Source: Neopestalotiopsis rosae (lineage: Eukaryota > Ascomycota > Sordariomycetes > Amphisphaeriales > Sporocadaceae). From it: DNA of 64,000 nt. Location: the NCBI GenBank assembly GCA_023078685.1, contig JALGAS010000005.1, forward strand, positions 2,294,001 to 2,358,000, read 5' to 3'. The notes under the pieces are model-generated. The model was given only the letters and a program-made list of their open reading frames with translations, was not told the DNA's origin and ran no database searches. This document shows positions 1-11,577 of this stretch, piece after piece. Each line of letters opens with the position of its first letter. The stretch's first letter is position 1. The translations under genes were made by a program, and so were the position numbers.

Positions 1-1
1 T

Positions 2-768
2 ACACCAGCTATTCTGTCGAGATTGACACGCGTCTTGTTCTTGCCATTTCATAATCAGGCAACAACACACCTGCCAGTCTACGACTACCAAATGCAGTAC
101 CAAGAGGCGGTGAAGGTCACGGGTTTCGGAAGCATTGACTTCAAAATAGCCTTGATGTTCATGCGTCGACCTCGTGGTGATGGCATAAACGAATCGGTGG
201 ATTGGTACCTGGATACAAAATCTGACGACTCGGGCGCAGTCTTGTCGAAACGGAGCTTATGTAACGACACCGTGGATCATATCGAGATGTGAGTGGTCAT
301 TCCCTGACCATAATTTTGCGCTGAGTGCTTAGGCATTTCACCAGAATAAGCCTCGCCAGACCCGGCAATGAATTCTGCGTGAGGATACCAGGAACGGAAG
401 ACCGGCGCGCCGTGGTCGATACGTACCGAAAAGAAGCCACAATCACAATCGATTCGAGCATTCAGGGCAAGTCGTGGAAACTAGAGTTTGATGACGCAAA
501 TCAGCTATGTTTGCAGTTGTGGGAATCGACTGTTGGTGGGACCAGGCAAGAAGAGTCCCCTACATTAATTGCTGTCTACCATCATGCTGGGGCACACAGG
601 AGCCTTCCAGTGAAGTTCAGCGAAGGCGTCCTTCTACTGCCTTCAGAGTCTGACGACACAACGGACGGTTTCGTCATTGCAGTCTTCTGGGAATTTTTGC
701 GACGTACACGAGAGGCGCACAAGCCAGGAAAACGAGCCATTCTTCTGAATAAAATTCTACGATTATAA
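2..768 (+). CDS. Unknown protein, 3' part of a gene cut by the window edge
   Basis: The reading frame is open from the left edge, so the true start lies outside the window; there is no convincing ATG near the edge. One intron (289-332, 44 nt, GTGAGT...TAG) joins the two exons in phase and gives 240 residues up to the stop at 766-768. The visible part mixes acidic, basic and aromatic residues with no membrane segment or signal peptide. I recognise no family. The C-terminus is basic (ending near KRAILLNKILRL). A regulatory or structural role cannot be inferred. The two-exon fit and coding-like composition support a real gene. Confidence 0.6.
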
Positions 769-1096
769 CTGTTGGGTCACATTACAACCCACAATAATCT
801 CCCGATTCTACGGACATGTCATAGCTCGATAAAGAATTACAAGTGATACATTTGGAAGTACCGGATTAGGAAAACTGGGCCGCCATAGTCGTCTAAAGAG
901 TGCACCGCAGCTAGATTAGCGGCTCGTTAATATCCGCCAGCGGAAAATCAGTACGTACCTATAAGTGTGGTCTTTCTTTCACAAATAGATCTCCTTTCCT
1001 ATCCAGATCCAAAGTTGCTAGAAGTGTAGTCTCTGAGCACTTATATCTATTTCCCTCTTTTCTTTTCTTTTCATTTCTTTGCGAATTAACACCACA
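769..1096. other. Intergenic: 3' end of first gene and promoter of the acetyltransferase
   Basis: No gene seen. The last 80 bases before the next start are pyrimidine-rich (a TTTCTTTTCTTTTC-like run near 1055-1080), common in the leader of well-expressed ascomycete genes. Confidence 0.5.
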
Positions 1097-1882
1097 ATGG
1101 CTGCCACGCATAAGGATTCAAAGGCAATTGAGCTCGCTCACCAACTCGAAAATGTTCCATGGTGTGAAGACTACGAGAAAATGATTTCCGGAATGCTGTA
1201 ATGCCAGCCCAAACTCTTGTCCTTGGGGATCTGACTGATCACGATTCAAACAAACAGGTATAGCTGTCAAGCTCCAGCCCTGGTCGCTGGTCGTTTCCGT
1301 GCTCGAAAACTCATGCATCAATACAACCATCATTTCCCCGACACGGCTACCGACGAGTCTTTGCGAAATGACAGGGAAGCAATGCTTCGAAGCATGCTGG
1401 GAAAGGTTGGAGAGGGAACTTTCATCGAACCTCCCTTGAACATTGACTACGGTTGCAACATCTCCATTGGCGAGCGCTTTTACTCCAACTTCAAGTCAGT
1501 AAACCCCCTTGATCAACCAGAATGAGCTCCTAGAGTGTTGTGGCCATCAGTATCTGACGGTAAAAGTCTGGTTATACTTGACTGCGGACTTGTTACTATA
1601 GGGAACCGCGTCATGTTTGGTCCTTTCGTATCCATTTTCGCTGCGACACACGAAACGTCTGTGCAGTCGCGCAGAGACGACATCGAATACGCGAGGAGTG
1701 TGACCATCGGTGACGATTGTTGGATCGGGGGAAACACTACTATCATGCCTGGTGTCACTATTGGAAAGGGCTGCACGATTGGCGCGGGCAGTGTAGTGAC
1801 CAAGGACATACCTGACTTCTCTGTTGCAATGGGCACACCTGCGAAAGTGGTGAAGCAAGTAACTCCAGTTCCAGACCTATAA
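1097..1882 (+). CDS. NodL/Maa-type O-acetyltransferase (left-handed beta-helix)
   Basis: Predicted to transfer acetyl from acetyl-CoA to a sugar hydroxyl, as in the bacterial maltose/galactoside acetyltransferases; in fungi the substrate is unknown. Three exons, with introns at 1198-1257 and 1495-1566, give 217 residues, close to the usual length for this family. The N-terminal helical Mac domain (WCEDYEKMISGMLY near residue 22) is followed by a hexapeptide-repeat domain: GCNISIGERFYSNF, then LVILDCGLVTIGNRVMFGP, the catalytic-His region AATHET, and a C-terminal run (VTIGDDCWIGGNTTIMPG, VTIGKGCTIGAGSVV). The second splice joins TTCAA to T, which gives the expected SNFNLVILD. The start has an ACAATGG context after a pyrimidine-rich leader. 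There is no signal peptide, so it is likely cytosolic. The next gene downstream on the same strand is a transcription factor. Confidence 0.9.
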
Positions 1883-2286
1883 TCAGGCAAGGGGCCTTGA
1901 CCTCATTGCCTGTATCTTCCCTCGACAGACCTTTGCGACAATTTTGAGCATTTGGCAATCTCAAATCTAGTACAGCTACATCTTACACCACATCCACCAC
2001 ACGCTGCCGCGAATCCCCAGGCTCCGCCGTATATGTGATAGGGCAACCCCCTAAGGCCAATAATGCTATTCCAATGCAAAACTCTTTCTCTCCTGAATAT
2101 GAGGCGCTACTACATCTTGCGATGCCTTCTGATCTTTTCGGTTTCTTTTAATTGAATACTTCTTATGTGAGCATATTCCAATCGGGCGTGGTTTTGCAGC
2201 CACCTCTAGAATTAACAGGTGTAGACAACTAAGGTTAATTTAGTGTCTAGCCCAGTGCAGTAGTTCAGCATTACCTGCTGCTGACA
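1883..2286. other. Intergenic between acetyltransferase and Zn2Cys6 regulator
   Basis: About 400 bases of 3' UTR and promoter. No RNA gene or repeat seen. Confidence 0.5.
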
Positions 2287-4482
2287 ATGCCTGGGCGCTC
2301 TGCAAAGCAACCCAGGTTAGTAAGTACACTAATTCCCCGCCCTTCGCAAATGTTGTGGCCAGTTTGTAAACATACACCTTTTTGCCAATCCTTTCCCGCA
2401 AACCCGGTGTTCACTTGACACATGAGCTGGTGATCCAAGATGGTCGGGCGACGATTACCTGGTACGGATCTGAGCTCTCATTTTGTGCACGCCTGAAATC
2501 ATTTGAGGGACTCAAGGCTAGACTGACATGTTTATCAAGGACCGGCATGTGCCACCTGCAGGGTCAAGTCTCGTCGCTGTGATCGTGGTCGCCCTTCCTG
2601 CAACCGATGTCTAACCAAAGGCCTGACTTGCGGAGGATATCCCGACAAGTTCCGCTTTTGTGGCATTGCGAGTAGAGGCAAGTTGAAAGGAAAGAAGACT
2701 CCAGCGACGGATACGCCAGAAACTTCCTTTGAGGGCCCGTCAGAGCAATCCCAGCAGCCTGAAAGCTTACCGCCCACCTCGCCTCTGCCTGTTATGGAAG
2801 ATGATAATTCTATGGAAACAATATCATTTGGCACACCCTTGGGCACACCGCAATTTGGACCAACTCCTGGTATCGCTCATCTTTCGACGTCTGGGGAAAA
2901 TGCCCAAACAGGACGAGATGGAACGCAGAATCTCTCAAGTCCCTTTGGTGAATGTACCAGCGAGGTTAATCAAACTGATCTCGACTCGAGAATCAACATT
3001 CATTCTCTGCCCGACTCTACTTCAATGCGCGACACGAGTCAATCTGGCTCGCTAGTACACGGTTTGTGGACACGAATTGGGAACCCACGGATACGCAGTC
3101 ACGCAAGGGCCCTCCTCGAACATTGTAGGTCTATTCCATACTTTCAACGCAACAACAGGCGCTGATTACCAAAGACATGAACGAAATATGTCCCCATCAG
3201 ATACAACAGTTAGGTGCTCATGATGCAAACCCGTACGAATCGTACATATTGCCTCTAGCAAGAGAGCCAGTCGGCCTGTTATATGCTGTATTAGGTCTCG
3301 CGGCCAGTCACCTTGGGCAAGAGCAGTCTGACCCAGAACTTCAACACAGCATTGCCGTGGAATGCCGTCTTTTGTCGCTATCGGAGCTGGGCAATGCAAT
3401 AATGCAAGCCATTTCCACTGACATGTCCAACGACTTTCGAGATGCTATATTCGCCACTATTCAGATTTTACTTTTGCAAGATGTAAGCAACGCCAAAACC
3501 CACTCTCCGGCTAGCAAAAGTGAATCTAACTCAGGATTGTTCAAGGTGGCCGAAACTGGTGTCTCAGAGAATGGTATACATATATCTGGCGCTTTTGCAA
3601 TCAGCTCAAATTTCCTCAAGCTTGACACCTTGGAACCATCGCAACATGGTCGAATGATCTTCTTCCTAAATAACTTGGCTTGGTGAGACTATTCTTGTTC
3701 CGCACTCGTCACTACAACTCACCTGGTGGATTTCTTCTGCAGGCTTGACATCATACGCGCCTTTGCGAATCCTCAACGATTGAGTTTCTCCCAGGAATCG
3801 CGTGAGACATTGGTTATGCTGAGCGATTCTCGCTTTGAATTGGTCAATGGCTGCCCCAAAGACCTGTTCATCCTTATTGGAGAAGCTCTCGCCTGTGCCA
3901 AGGCGCGTAGCCTGCACGACATTGGAAAAACGGAATTCGAACAAAAGCTGCGGCGGGTACTGCGACAACTCTATTCCTGGAACAGGCACCAATATGACTG
4001 CCCCAATGATGATGCGCGCTGGGTAAATGTTGCGGAAGCATTTCGTCACACTTGTATCTTGAGAGTCCTGAGGCTCTTGGATGAATTACATGACCCGCGG
4101 GATCCTGAGATCCAAGAGTCCGTTCATGCCATTCTAGATGCCATTTCTGGCATACCAAAAGATTGCGCTCTTGTGGAATTAATGGTTCTGCCATTATTTA
4201 TGGCGGGCGCTGATGCCATGCCGCCACATTCGCGTCATTATGTAAAGATGCGACTAGATGATATTAGGGGGAGATCAAGAATGAGCAACCCAGCGCCAGA
4301 CAAACTGCTTCAACAAGTTTGGGATGCTCGAGCTTTGCAGTCCAAGCACGATCGAAAGAACATCCCCTGGATGTCATTTGTGAGTTGATCCAAAATTCAT
4401 CGCATGTGTCATTTGATATTGCTAACATTTTTAGACCAACGACAGCCAGACAACCCGCCAACATGATTATTTAATCATTTGA
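2287..4482 (+). CDS. Zn2Cys6 transcription factor, zinc cluster probably frameshifted
   Basis: A fungal DNA-binding regulator of about 600 residues. Exons: 2287-2315, 2540-3124, 3175-3682, 3743-4379 and about 4435-4482, with GT-AG introns. The zinc cluster is encoded from about 2548 (CATCRVKSRRCDRGRPSC, then NRCLTKGLTC), followed by a Pro/Ser-rich linker and a fungal-specific transcription factor domain beginning near LLEHYMNEICPH. Exon 1 plus the best acceptor gives MPGRSAKQPRTG, the expected lead-in to the first zinc cysteine, but one extra base (A at 2547) then throws the cysteines out of frame. Summed exons are one base over a whole number of codons. The only way round it that I found is a weak GTACAC donor at 2324, giving ...QPRLVRPACATC. 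Either the gene is broken, the sequence has an error, or the weak donor is used. The last intron leaves a short tail ending HDYLII. Confidence 0.75.
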
Positions 4483-4859
4483 CCAAGACAACATAACTTG
4501 CGCATTACGCTAGGCTGTGCACTATTGAGATGTCCCAGGTTTTGAGTAGAGCGAGACTTCGTCGAAAAGGTGATCTGACCTTAGCGGGTATGTAAAGGAC
4601 GAAAAACTTAGGAAGAGTCTGGTTGGACTAACTTCCTAGAAGAGCTTAGCTGCAATCTAACTGCTGTGAAGCCATCTCGAGCTGAGGGAATCCTCGACTT
4701 TCCATGATATATAATATATCGACCTACGCTCGTGTCCGAGGTTTCTTCTGTTGGCGCTGGATGTAATAATATTGTGCTTCAAATGTCCTCGTTTGTTGAC
4801 CGTTTGCTACCGGTTTTCTCAAAGTCTCCCCCACGATCTGCAACCATTCCTAAGACACA
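4483..4859. other. Intergenic with TATA-like stretch upstream of DUF1349 gene
   Basis: An ATATATAATATAT run at 4707-4719 lies about 140 bases before the next ATG and could be its TATA element. Nothing else recognised. Confidence 0.4.
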
Positions 4860-5513
4860 ATGACAGACTTCACGTTATTTTCTGGCACGTCCCACCAGCA
4901 ATCGCTACCAAAGGATGCTCGAGAGGAAGCCTTCACGTTGTCCTCTGCTGCAGGTTCAGACATCTGGCGTACCGTGAAGGCAGCCGGCGGTCGCGACGAT
5001 TTCAACGGACCAATCTATGCTACAAAACTGCGCCTGAAGTCTTTCCAGCACGCAAAGGTTACCATCTCGGCCGATTTCCAGACACCCTATGCTCAGGGCG
5101 GTCTCATTATTTTCTCCCCAGGCAGGTCGAAAATTACTCGTTCCGAGAACGGCACCACCATTTTCGAGACATCGCCAGAATGGTGGATCAAGACTGGTAT
5201 CGAGTTTGACAAGGACTCTCTGTTCGCATCCGTCGTCACAGCAAATCCATCTGCAGACTGGAGCTTGGCCTCGTTGGGGACCAACAAGGCCACGTTTGAA
5301 TTGGAGAGGTCGCACGGAGCATTATGGATATACGTGAGCAAGGAGAACGGGTCCAGGGTCCCATTGAGAGAGGTCACTTGGGTTTTTGAAAACGAGGACG
5401 ACGGTCGCGAGGTTTGGATCGGAGTCGCTGCATGTATGCCTGTCGCCGGAAATGATTCTAGCATTAGTGACTTGAATGTCTCGTATGAGGGCTTCTCCCT
5501 GAATACCGTTTGA
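4860..5513 (+). CDS. DUF1349 (concanavalin-like) protein
   Basis: A single exon of 217 residues, the usual size of the fungal proteins called regulation of enolase protein 1-like, which adopt a concanavalin A-like beta-sandwich fold. Features include FTLFSGT at the start, a WRTVKAAGGRDDFNGP segment near residue 36, YAQGGLIIF, an EWWIKTGIEF segment and VWIGVAACMP near the C-terminus, as in this family. No signal peptide or membrane segment, so probably cytosolic. The biochemical role of the family is not established; a carbohydrate-binding role is only suggested by the fold. The ATG follows CACA and is the first in frame. It stands alone, with no functional link to its neighbours visible. Confidence 0.85.
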   Translation: MTDFTLFSGTSHQQSLPKDAREEAFTLSSAAGSDIWRTVKAAGGRDDFNGPIYATKLRLKSFQHAKVTISADFQTPYAQGGLIIFSPGRSKITRSENGTTIFETSPEWWIKTGIEFDKDSLFASVVTANPSADWSLASLGTNKATFELERSHGALWIYVSKENGSRVPLREVTWVFENEDDGREVWIGVAACMPVAGNDSSISDLNVSYEGFSLNTV

Positions 5514-6163
5514 ATTACAGTTTCATAATTGAAAGAAAAGCAATCTACCAAAACATCTGCCAGCCATCTTTCATTTAATGACCTATATATTGACTTGTTC
5601 TCGGCGCCATGGTACCTGTTACGTTCCCAGGGATTCCGGCATGAAGTACTAAGCTTAAAAGACAACCCCATGTATTCAGTGATCAGCGCGTGTGGATGAC
5701 TGACCCGGGACCTGCGACGCAACGGAACCCAAAAGCAGTCCAAAAGTTTTATCTATTATCTTTATGTACCTATGCTATGGAGACACAAATGGAGCAAGAA
5801 AAGTGAGTCTCGTGAAATTCGACTGTAATAGACCTTCGGACTATCTTGGTACATCTTCTCTAGCGCTCCCTTGGCATTCAAGCTCTATTCTAGCGGGTCT
5901 GCTCTTGCATTATCCCAAAGCAGCAGGTCATTCCGCAAGCGCTAGAGGACTGCGGAACTTGCTCTGAATACCGCAGGGAACAGTTCCTCTTGTGCTTTGA
6001 ACCAATGACAAAAGCATGATCGACCTGCCGCCTACCTATGATTGACTCACCTTCCCGCCATCAATTAGACCGTGCTGATTAATAACGAAGATGGACGCAT
6101 ATTTGCGCCGTGTGAAATCCGCACTCAGCGTAGTACGTCGCTGCAAGGGCTTATGCACCTCTG
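5514..6163. other. Intergenic, convergent 3' ends
   Basis: 650 bases between the ends of two convergent genes. Only short spurious reading frames seen. Confidence 0.5.
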
Positions 6164-6889
6164 TCACCACGCGTCGGGATTAATCATAAGAGGATCTCCT
6201 TCCGTGCATCCAAGCGGGGAGATATACCATGTGAGGTTGGTGTCAGCGCGGTTCCAGTGCACGTGTACTCTATTCTCGTCGCCCGGTCGGACGAGGATGA
6301 CCTCTTCCAACGACTCGAAGAAATTGAAAAAGTCTCGCATTGACGTGCGCCGTTCTGATTCGCGGACCGTGGAGACGAAAATGTTGTAAATCTTTTTGCA
6401 GCTGACGACTAGCCTTGTGGCATAATCCTCCATCAAGACAGGGACACGGATCCGATGAACGGAGCGATATAGTCGATGCGGAAACAAGCTCATGTATATC
6501 AGGTCGATTCGCCAGTCGACTAGAAGCGTCTTGAAACGGGACGCTGGAGATCTCTTGTACCAGGACGGTGACGTACGTCCAGCTTCCATAGCATCAATGT
6601 CATTTTTGGTTAGGAACAGATTGATTGAACTAGTTGAGATCTTTGTAAAACGTTTCATGCATTCGTATCGTGATTCTCTGCTTGCAGTATAGAAAGCACA
6701 GCGCTCCCGTTGACGCTGGGCGACATGGGGCCGCCACTTATTTGGCAAGTGGAATTTTGCATGAGTAAACTTGTGATGTTCCGTCATGTGCAAGCGCATT
6801 GGTTCTGTCGGCACTGCTTGCTGCCAGACGAGTTGCCGAAGCTCGGGAGGTAGACTCATGAATCGCAGGAACTCTGTTGGCGTAGACAT
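6164..6889 (-). CDS. 2EXR/F-box-like fungal protein of unknown function
   Basis: The frame encodes FLRFMSLPPELRQLVWQQAV just after the ATG at 6889, the hallmark of the fungal 2EXR domain (an F-box-like LPxELRxxIW motif), and then CAFYTASRESRYECMKRF, the second conserved part of that domain. From this ATG the protein has 241 residues. The frame stays open upstream to about 6982 without an earlier ATG, so either translation starts at 6889 or an upstream exon was missed. Proteins of this family are numerous and variable in filamentous ascomycetes, with no assigned biochemical role; an interaction function is inferred from the F-box-like motif only. It lies tail-to-tail with the DUF1349 gene. Confidence 0.75.
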   Translation of the reverse strand: MSTPTEFLRFMSLPPELRQLVWQQAVPTEPMRLHMTEHHKFTHAKFHLPNKWRPHVAQRQRERCAFYTASRESRYECMKRFTKISTSSINLFLTKNDIDAMEAGRTSPSWYKRSPASRFKTLLVDWRIDLIYMSLFPHRLYRSVHRIRVPVLMEDYATRLVVSCKKIYNIFVSTVRESERRTSMRDFFNFFESLEEVILVRPGDENRVHVHWNRADTNLTWYISPLGCTEGDPLMINPDAW

Positions 6890-7257
6890 GATAACTGTTT
6901 TACCGTCACTATATGCGGGAAGTTTGTTGACAAGGCTGTATGTGGGAAATTCAAAATCGACGATGGACGGTTTTCTGTCCAAGTTGACGGGTTTGGATGT
7001 GCGATCGTTTGGAAAACAGTCAGATTTGAGTCTTTTATTTCTATTAAATGCCGATCAATGCCCCAGGTAAACACTGGCTATGGCTTTCGACAACTTAAGA
7101 CACCTAAGCAGTAAAGACAAAGAATTCTCGGGCTCAAGATTGTGCTCTCATCATTCAGCATAGCCAGGCGTAAGGTGAAGACTCTGGTCGGTCGCAGAAT
7201 TTATGAAGTGGATCAGTCTTAGTTTGTTAGAAAAATACAAAGGATGTAGCAGTGGCC
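6890..7257. other. Intergenic: upstream of the 2EXR gene, downstream of the channel gene
   Basis: Promoter of the 2EXR gene and 3' region of the CSC1-type gene, both on the minus strand. An in-frame extension of the 2EXR gene to 6982 is possible but lacks an ATG. Confidence 0.4.
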
Positions 7258-10176
7258 TCAGTATGGTGTGGTCTCCTTCCATACAGGAAGCTTCCTGATG
7301 TCATCACGTTCAAACTGTACCCGACTCTTCTCATCCAACCATGCCCCATCATCTGTTGTAGTAAGTCCAGCTTTCGAGTTTGCTTCGATCTCCTTCTTGC
7401 TGAGCTTGGCTTTGTCAGAAGGCAGCCAGATCTTGGGTGTTTTTGAAGTCAGATTGGGATGACTGTAGGCGTTTTCGACATCTTCTTCAGAATAGTTGGG
7501 AGGATCACCATCTGCGTCCTTCAGATATCGCTTCATGACTCGATGCGACGTGTAGATGTGAGGCTCAAAGAACCGAGCAATGGGATCCAGGATACGATGA
7601 GGTACGCGAACGTCGCGGCCCAAGTGGTGGATCCTTGAGCGACCATGCGCTTCCTCAAGCACTTCCTCCCCTTCCTCGGCCGCCAACAACGCATCTTCTT
7701 CTCCCTCCCCTTCACCAATCAACTTGGTAGGTAAATGGTCCTCAAGTGGATTCAAGAACCTATTGGCAAAGTGATTGTAGATTGCCGTACCAACAAAGAG
7801 TATGGCCATCAGAATAGAGGGGCCAGTCGCCTTTCGAAGACCCATTAACCCAATCAAAGCCAACTCGCCAACATACACGCCAGTCAAGATCTGAGATAGA
7901 GATCGAGTATAGCACCTGCCTTTTGTCTCGAGCTTGGGCTGAATGACGAAGAAGAGGTTGTGACGATAGCTCAGATAAAAGATTGCCAATCCTGCGGAAG
8001 CAAATCCCATGACGAGCGGACTTATGCAAGCATAAGCCAATGCAATGATGACAAAGTTTGTAAACTTGGGATAAAGCTTGCCCCAACTTATACCTTTGAG
8101 ACTTGTAAAGTGATTGTACTTTTCTCGAGGCGTTGTGTTCATGAACCAGTCAAAGAAATAGTCTGAAAAGACGATGAATTAGTGATACTGTATCTGAGCG
8201 AACGCAGCAGGCCTTGTCGTGAATCGATTAAAACCAACCAAGTTGGAGAAATAAGGGTCTTACATTTGAAGAGATCTGATTGATTCAGCATGTTTGACGC
8301 AGATGAGGCGAGGCCTTGCAAAATAAAGTACGTCAAGTAAAACTTTGACGATTTGGGAAGATTCTCTGCAAGCAACAATGGAATTTGGTGGGGTTGCGAG
8401 ATGATTTCCGGTATCAAAGCTGTCGCAGAAGAAGATAATGCTGTGACCAGGAAAACCTGAATAATTTGGAACATGAAGTACCAATTCTGTACTTGAAGTT
8501 CCGCTGTCACGGTAGTCGGCTCACCGGACTTCTTGGCAACATCTGCTTTTCTATTAGTCTTGATGATCTGATATAGTCTCCATTGAAGTTGGTACTTACA
8601 TCTCATGAAAATGGGAACATATGACGAGAGTAAACTTGTGATCAAAGGTGGCACAAAACCAGTCAATACCCCCAGAACTGGCGCAGGTAAGTCTTGAAGC
8701 CAGCGAAGCCACTCGACATTACTGCTGAGGTAGTTGACATTGGATACAGTTCCTACAAATGCTGATATAATCGACCAGAAAAATATCAGTGCTGCGATAG
8801 TTAGGTTGCCTAGGGTCTTTCGTGAAACTCGAATAGCCTGCGGCATGGCGAGATTACTCCAAATAATTTCTTTCGGTAGAACTCCAATGAGTTTGGTGTC
8901 GAGTGCAAGTTTGGCTGGCACCGGCAGGTGAGTCTTTGGAGCGGCCCGGTATGCCCTCTGAGCTGCCGATTGAGACTGGTATTCCACGAAGACAGCAAAG
9001 CGTCCATGACTGTCATCTGTGCTGAAGCTGTCCCGCTTCTCCTCAACTTCGTGTACAGCTTGTTCCAGCTTCTCGCGAATATGGGAAATCTTGTCTGTGC
9101 CTTCCCCTGCTATGTAAAAGCGTTTCTTTGTTGGGCGCAGCTTGTCGATCGCCTGTTCGGAAAGCTCAACATCATGTCCCTGCTTCTTGGACAGCTTTGA
9201 TTTCTTCTTGTTGGCTTTTCGCAAAAAGGAAACCTGGGCAGACTCAAGTTTGCTAGCTTCTGAATCTCTTGAGCTGACAACGCGGTCAATCTTGTCGGTT
9301 GAGCGAACCACCCACTGCTTCCGCGCCTCTTGCCCATAATTCAAAGTCAGATCACCATGAAGAGGCGCTTCCTGTGGAGGGTCGAGATAGAGAACAGTGC
9401 GCGACGAAAGACGAGAAGCGTTGGACTTGGACAATTGCCATGCTTGTCGTAAACCAATGAGCCACAGGCGTTCACGGGCCACGACATACATGACAAAAAT
9501 GTAGATGAGCCATGCTACGACAACATGAGCCCAAAGCCTCCTAGTGTCGGCCACATTGCCAACGCCGAGCTTTTCCAATTGCGAGAGATTACCGCCGCCG
9601 GTAGCATTAATGGGAAACAAGATGGGCCACGTAACACACGACCCAACAAAGCATATGAAGATGATGGTCCTCAAGAAGCGCAGAAACAAGTACCCGTCGA
9701 GGGACGAGTGCTCGAGGATAAATCTATCGTCAAGCTTGAGTAGTGCTCTGATCCAGTCTGTACGAGAAGTGCTAGTGGAGGGGGTGCGGTGTCTACGCAA
9801 ATGTCAGTGCTTGAGGTATATCGTAAATGATGACGAAAGCAGTCTTTACTTTTCGGGTATCAAGTCAATGTATGTCCTAGGTGAATAGATCCTACGGAAT
9901 GGTTTGCGCAGTATCATGAAAGCCGCAATGTAGATGATTGCTGCTGCCAGCGAAGGAATGAACGCCGCCAGGACTGCTGGGAGCGAGGTGGGCGGCATAG
10001 GATCGCTGACCTATGCACAAGTCAGTGGTTCGTTGCTGGCGCGCACTGGGCGTAGCACTCGAGAGTCTGCGGCGGACCTCGAGCGGACTTACGGTGTCGT
10101 TGCTGGTACGCTGCCATGCCGAAGCATGCTGCGCATCCCACGCCGTACCTGGCGATAGAACCACCTGTGCCTCCAT
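7258..10176 (-). CDS. CSC1/OSCA1-family calcium-permeable stress-gated channel (DUF221)
   Basis: A multi-pass membrane protein of 873 residues in five exons (introns 10011-10092, 9793-9849, 8543-8599, 8163-8263); exon lengths sum exactly to codons. The family forms mechanosensitive or osmosensitive cation channels related to TMEM16/TMC. Visible order: an N-terminal membrane helix (LAAFIPSLAAAAIIYIAAF), two more helices around YLFLRFLRTIIFICF and VVAWLIYIFVMYVV, a long charged cytosolic domain, then the seven-helix RSN1 core (LTIAALIFFWSIISAFVG; SYVPIFMRYVAKKSGEPT; NWYFMFQIIQVFLVTALSS; LNQSDLFKYYFFDWF). The C-terminal cytosolic tail of about 170 residues is acidic, with a GEGEGEEDALLAAEEGEE stretch. 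The third intron is 57 nt and in frame; removing it restores the conserved FMRYVAKKSGEPT. Plasma membrane or another cell membrane is likely. Confidence 0.92.
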
Positions 10177-11051
10177 CGAGACGACGGACTAGAGATTTCC
10201 GTTGATGGTTCGAGGTGTATAAGCCTTTGAAAGATTCAGGACTGAAAGTTGGCGGAGGAGAGGTCAAGCAAGTTCTGGGCCGTCGGGTGTGGGCTGTGCC
10301 CCACTTTCCCTGCTTGGCTGCGCCAGCCTCTTTGCAGGCAGCACATGCACCATCGAGGTGAGCTCGTTGTGCAACAATGTTTCATGCTTGTCCGCCACCA
10401 CTTTCTGATCATTGGGGCCGTTGCAATAATATTTATTTCTGCAAACAAGTTAATGCCTTTCCAATTACAGTGTTGACTGCAGTAAAGCGGACTTTAATGA
10501 TACATTACATTCCAAGACGGGATAGTATATCTCGTTTTGGAACGACATTACATACTCTGTACAGCACGACCTAAACCAAGCCTGTCAGCTACGTATTTTG
10601 GCCCAGCATGCCTTCAGGAGAACTTGATGGGATCCTGCGCCAATTCATACGTCTCGTTCACGAGATGAACGAGCCTGACTTATTCACAGCACGCGTGTCA
10701 AATAGTGATACGATCCAGAATGTATGAGCCGTCAGTATTTCATTGAAGGGCGCCACCAATCTCCCCGCTCTTGGAATCAAGAGCACATGCAAAGTGTGTA
10801 CAGTCCAACTCCTTGAGGTACCAACCCAGACTCTTGCACGGAACAAGTCATGAGGTCCCCTTCCTTTCAATATTACTCCTGTAGGAAGTAGCGAATCCGT
10901 CAAATCATTTACCATCACTGCCACAGATGGTCTTGGAGAGATTCAATGTCCTTGTCCGTTCCGAGATGTTTGTATTCATAGAAGCGCTATGCCTTTATGC
11001 CCTTGGAAAATGCAAGGCATATTATTAATTTTTTTTAATCACCATTGCGTT
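10177..11051. other. Intergenic region upstream of the CSC1-type gene
   Basis: 875 bases with only short overlapping spurious frames; the promoter of the minus-strand channel gene should lie at its left end. No repeat or RNA gene recognised. Confidence 0.45.
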
Positions 11052-11577
11052 CTAAGTTTGCACACCAGCGCGCGGGTCAACATCGCCAGTTATTGAGCCC
11101 TGCTCCCTTGCCGACTTGATAGCCTCCCGCTTCTCAGCCTGCTCTGCCTTTTTCCTGTTCAAATTGTAAGTATTATAGAACATCCGAAGGGGGCGGGAAA
11201 ACATACCGGTCCAGGTCACTGGCAAGATCCGGCTCCGAACCGGTGGCGCCAGGCTTTCTGTTCACCACGTCGGCCACGTTGCCCTCGCCGGGCGCCCGCA
11301 TCTGCTCGCCGTCGAGCTCCCGGTGGCGGCCGACCTGCTCCTCCGTCCTGCCGTACTGCTCCTCGCCGGGCGGTGCGCCGCGGATGCCGCGCGCCACGCT
11401 GGTGGGTGTGGCTTCCTCGATGCCGGAAGACTGGCTAGTGGGGATGCGCTGCTCCACGGCGGCGCCGTGAGTATGGCTGCGGGTAGAGTGAAGCTCCTGG
11501 GGTGTCGAGTCGATGCCGACGCCTTCTGTCTCGTAAGCTGTTGCCTTTGGCGGCTGGGAGGGGCCGGTGGGATCCAT
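11052..11577 (-). CDS. Small conserved-type fungal protein, polar and disordered
   Basis: Two exons (intron 11155-11206, 52 nt, GTATGT...CAG) encode 157 residues. The first exon is rich in Pro, Ser, Thr, Glu and Gly (starts MDPTGPSQPPKATAYETEGV) and GC-rich. The second encodes a charged helix-like segment (RKKAEQAEKREAIKSAREQG) and ends GDVDPRAGVQT. The splice phase (CG+G = Arg) restores one frame. The layout, a disordered N-terminus and a short charged C-terminal helix, resembles small proteins of unknown function common in Sordariomycetes, but I cannot name a family. No signal peptide or membrane helix. Probably cytosolic or nuclear. Confidence 0.65.

Noticed and set aside
5093..5743. 216-codon minus-strand frame
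   Set aside because: It lies antisense to the DUF1349 gene and shows no family motif; the plus-strand gene explains it.
8543..8599. Reading the 57-nt stretch in the channel gene as coding
   Set aside because: It is open in frame, but has GTAAGT and GCAG ends, and removing it restores the conserved FMRYVAKKSGEPT.
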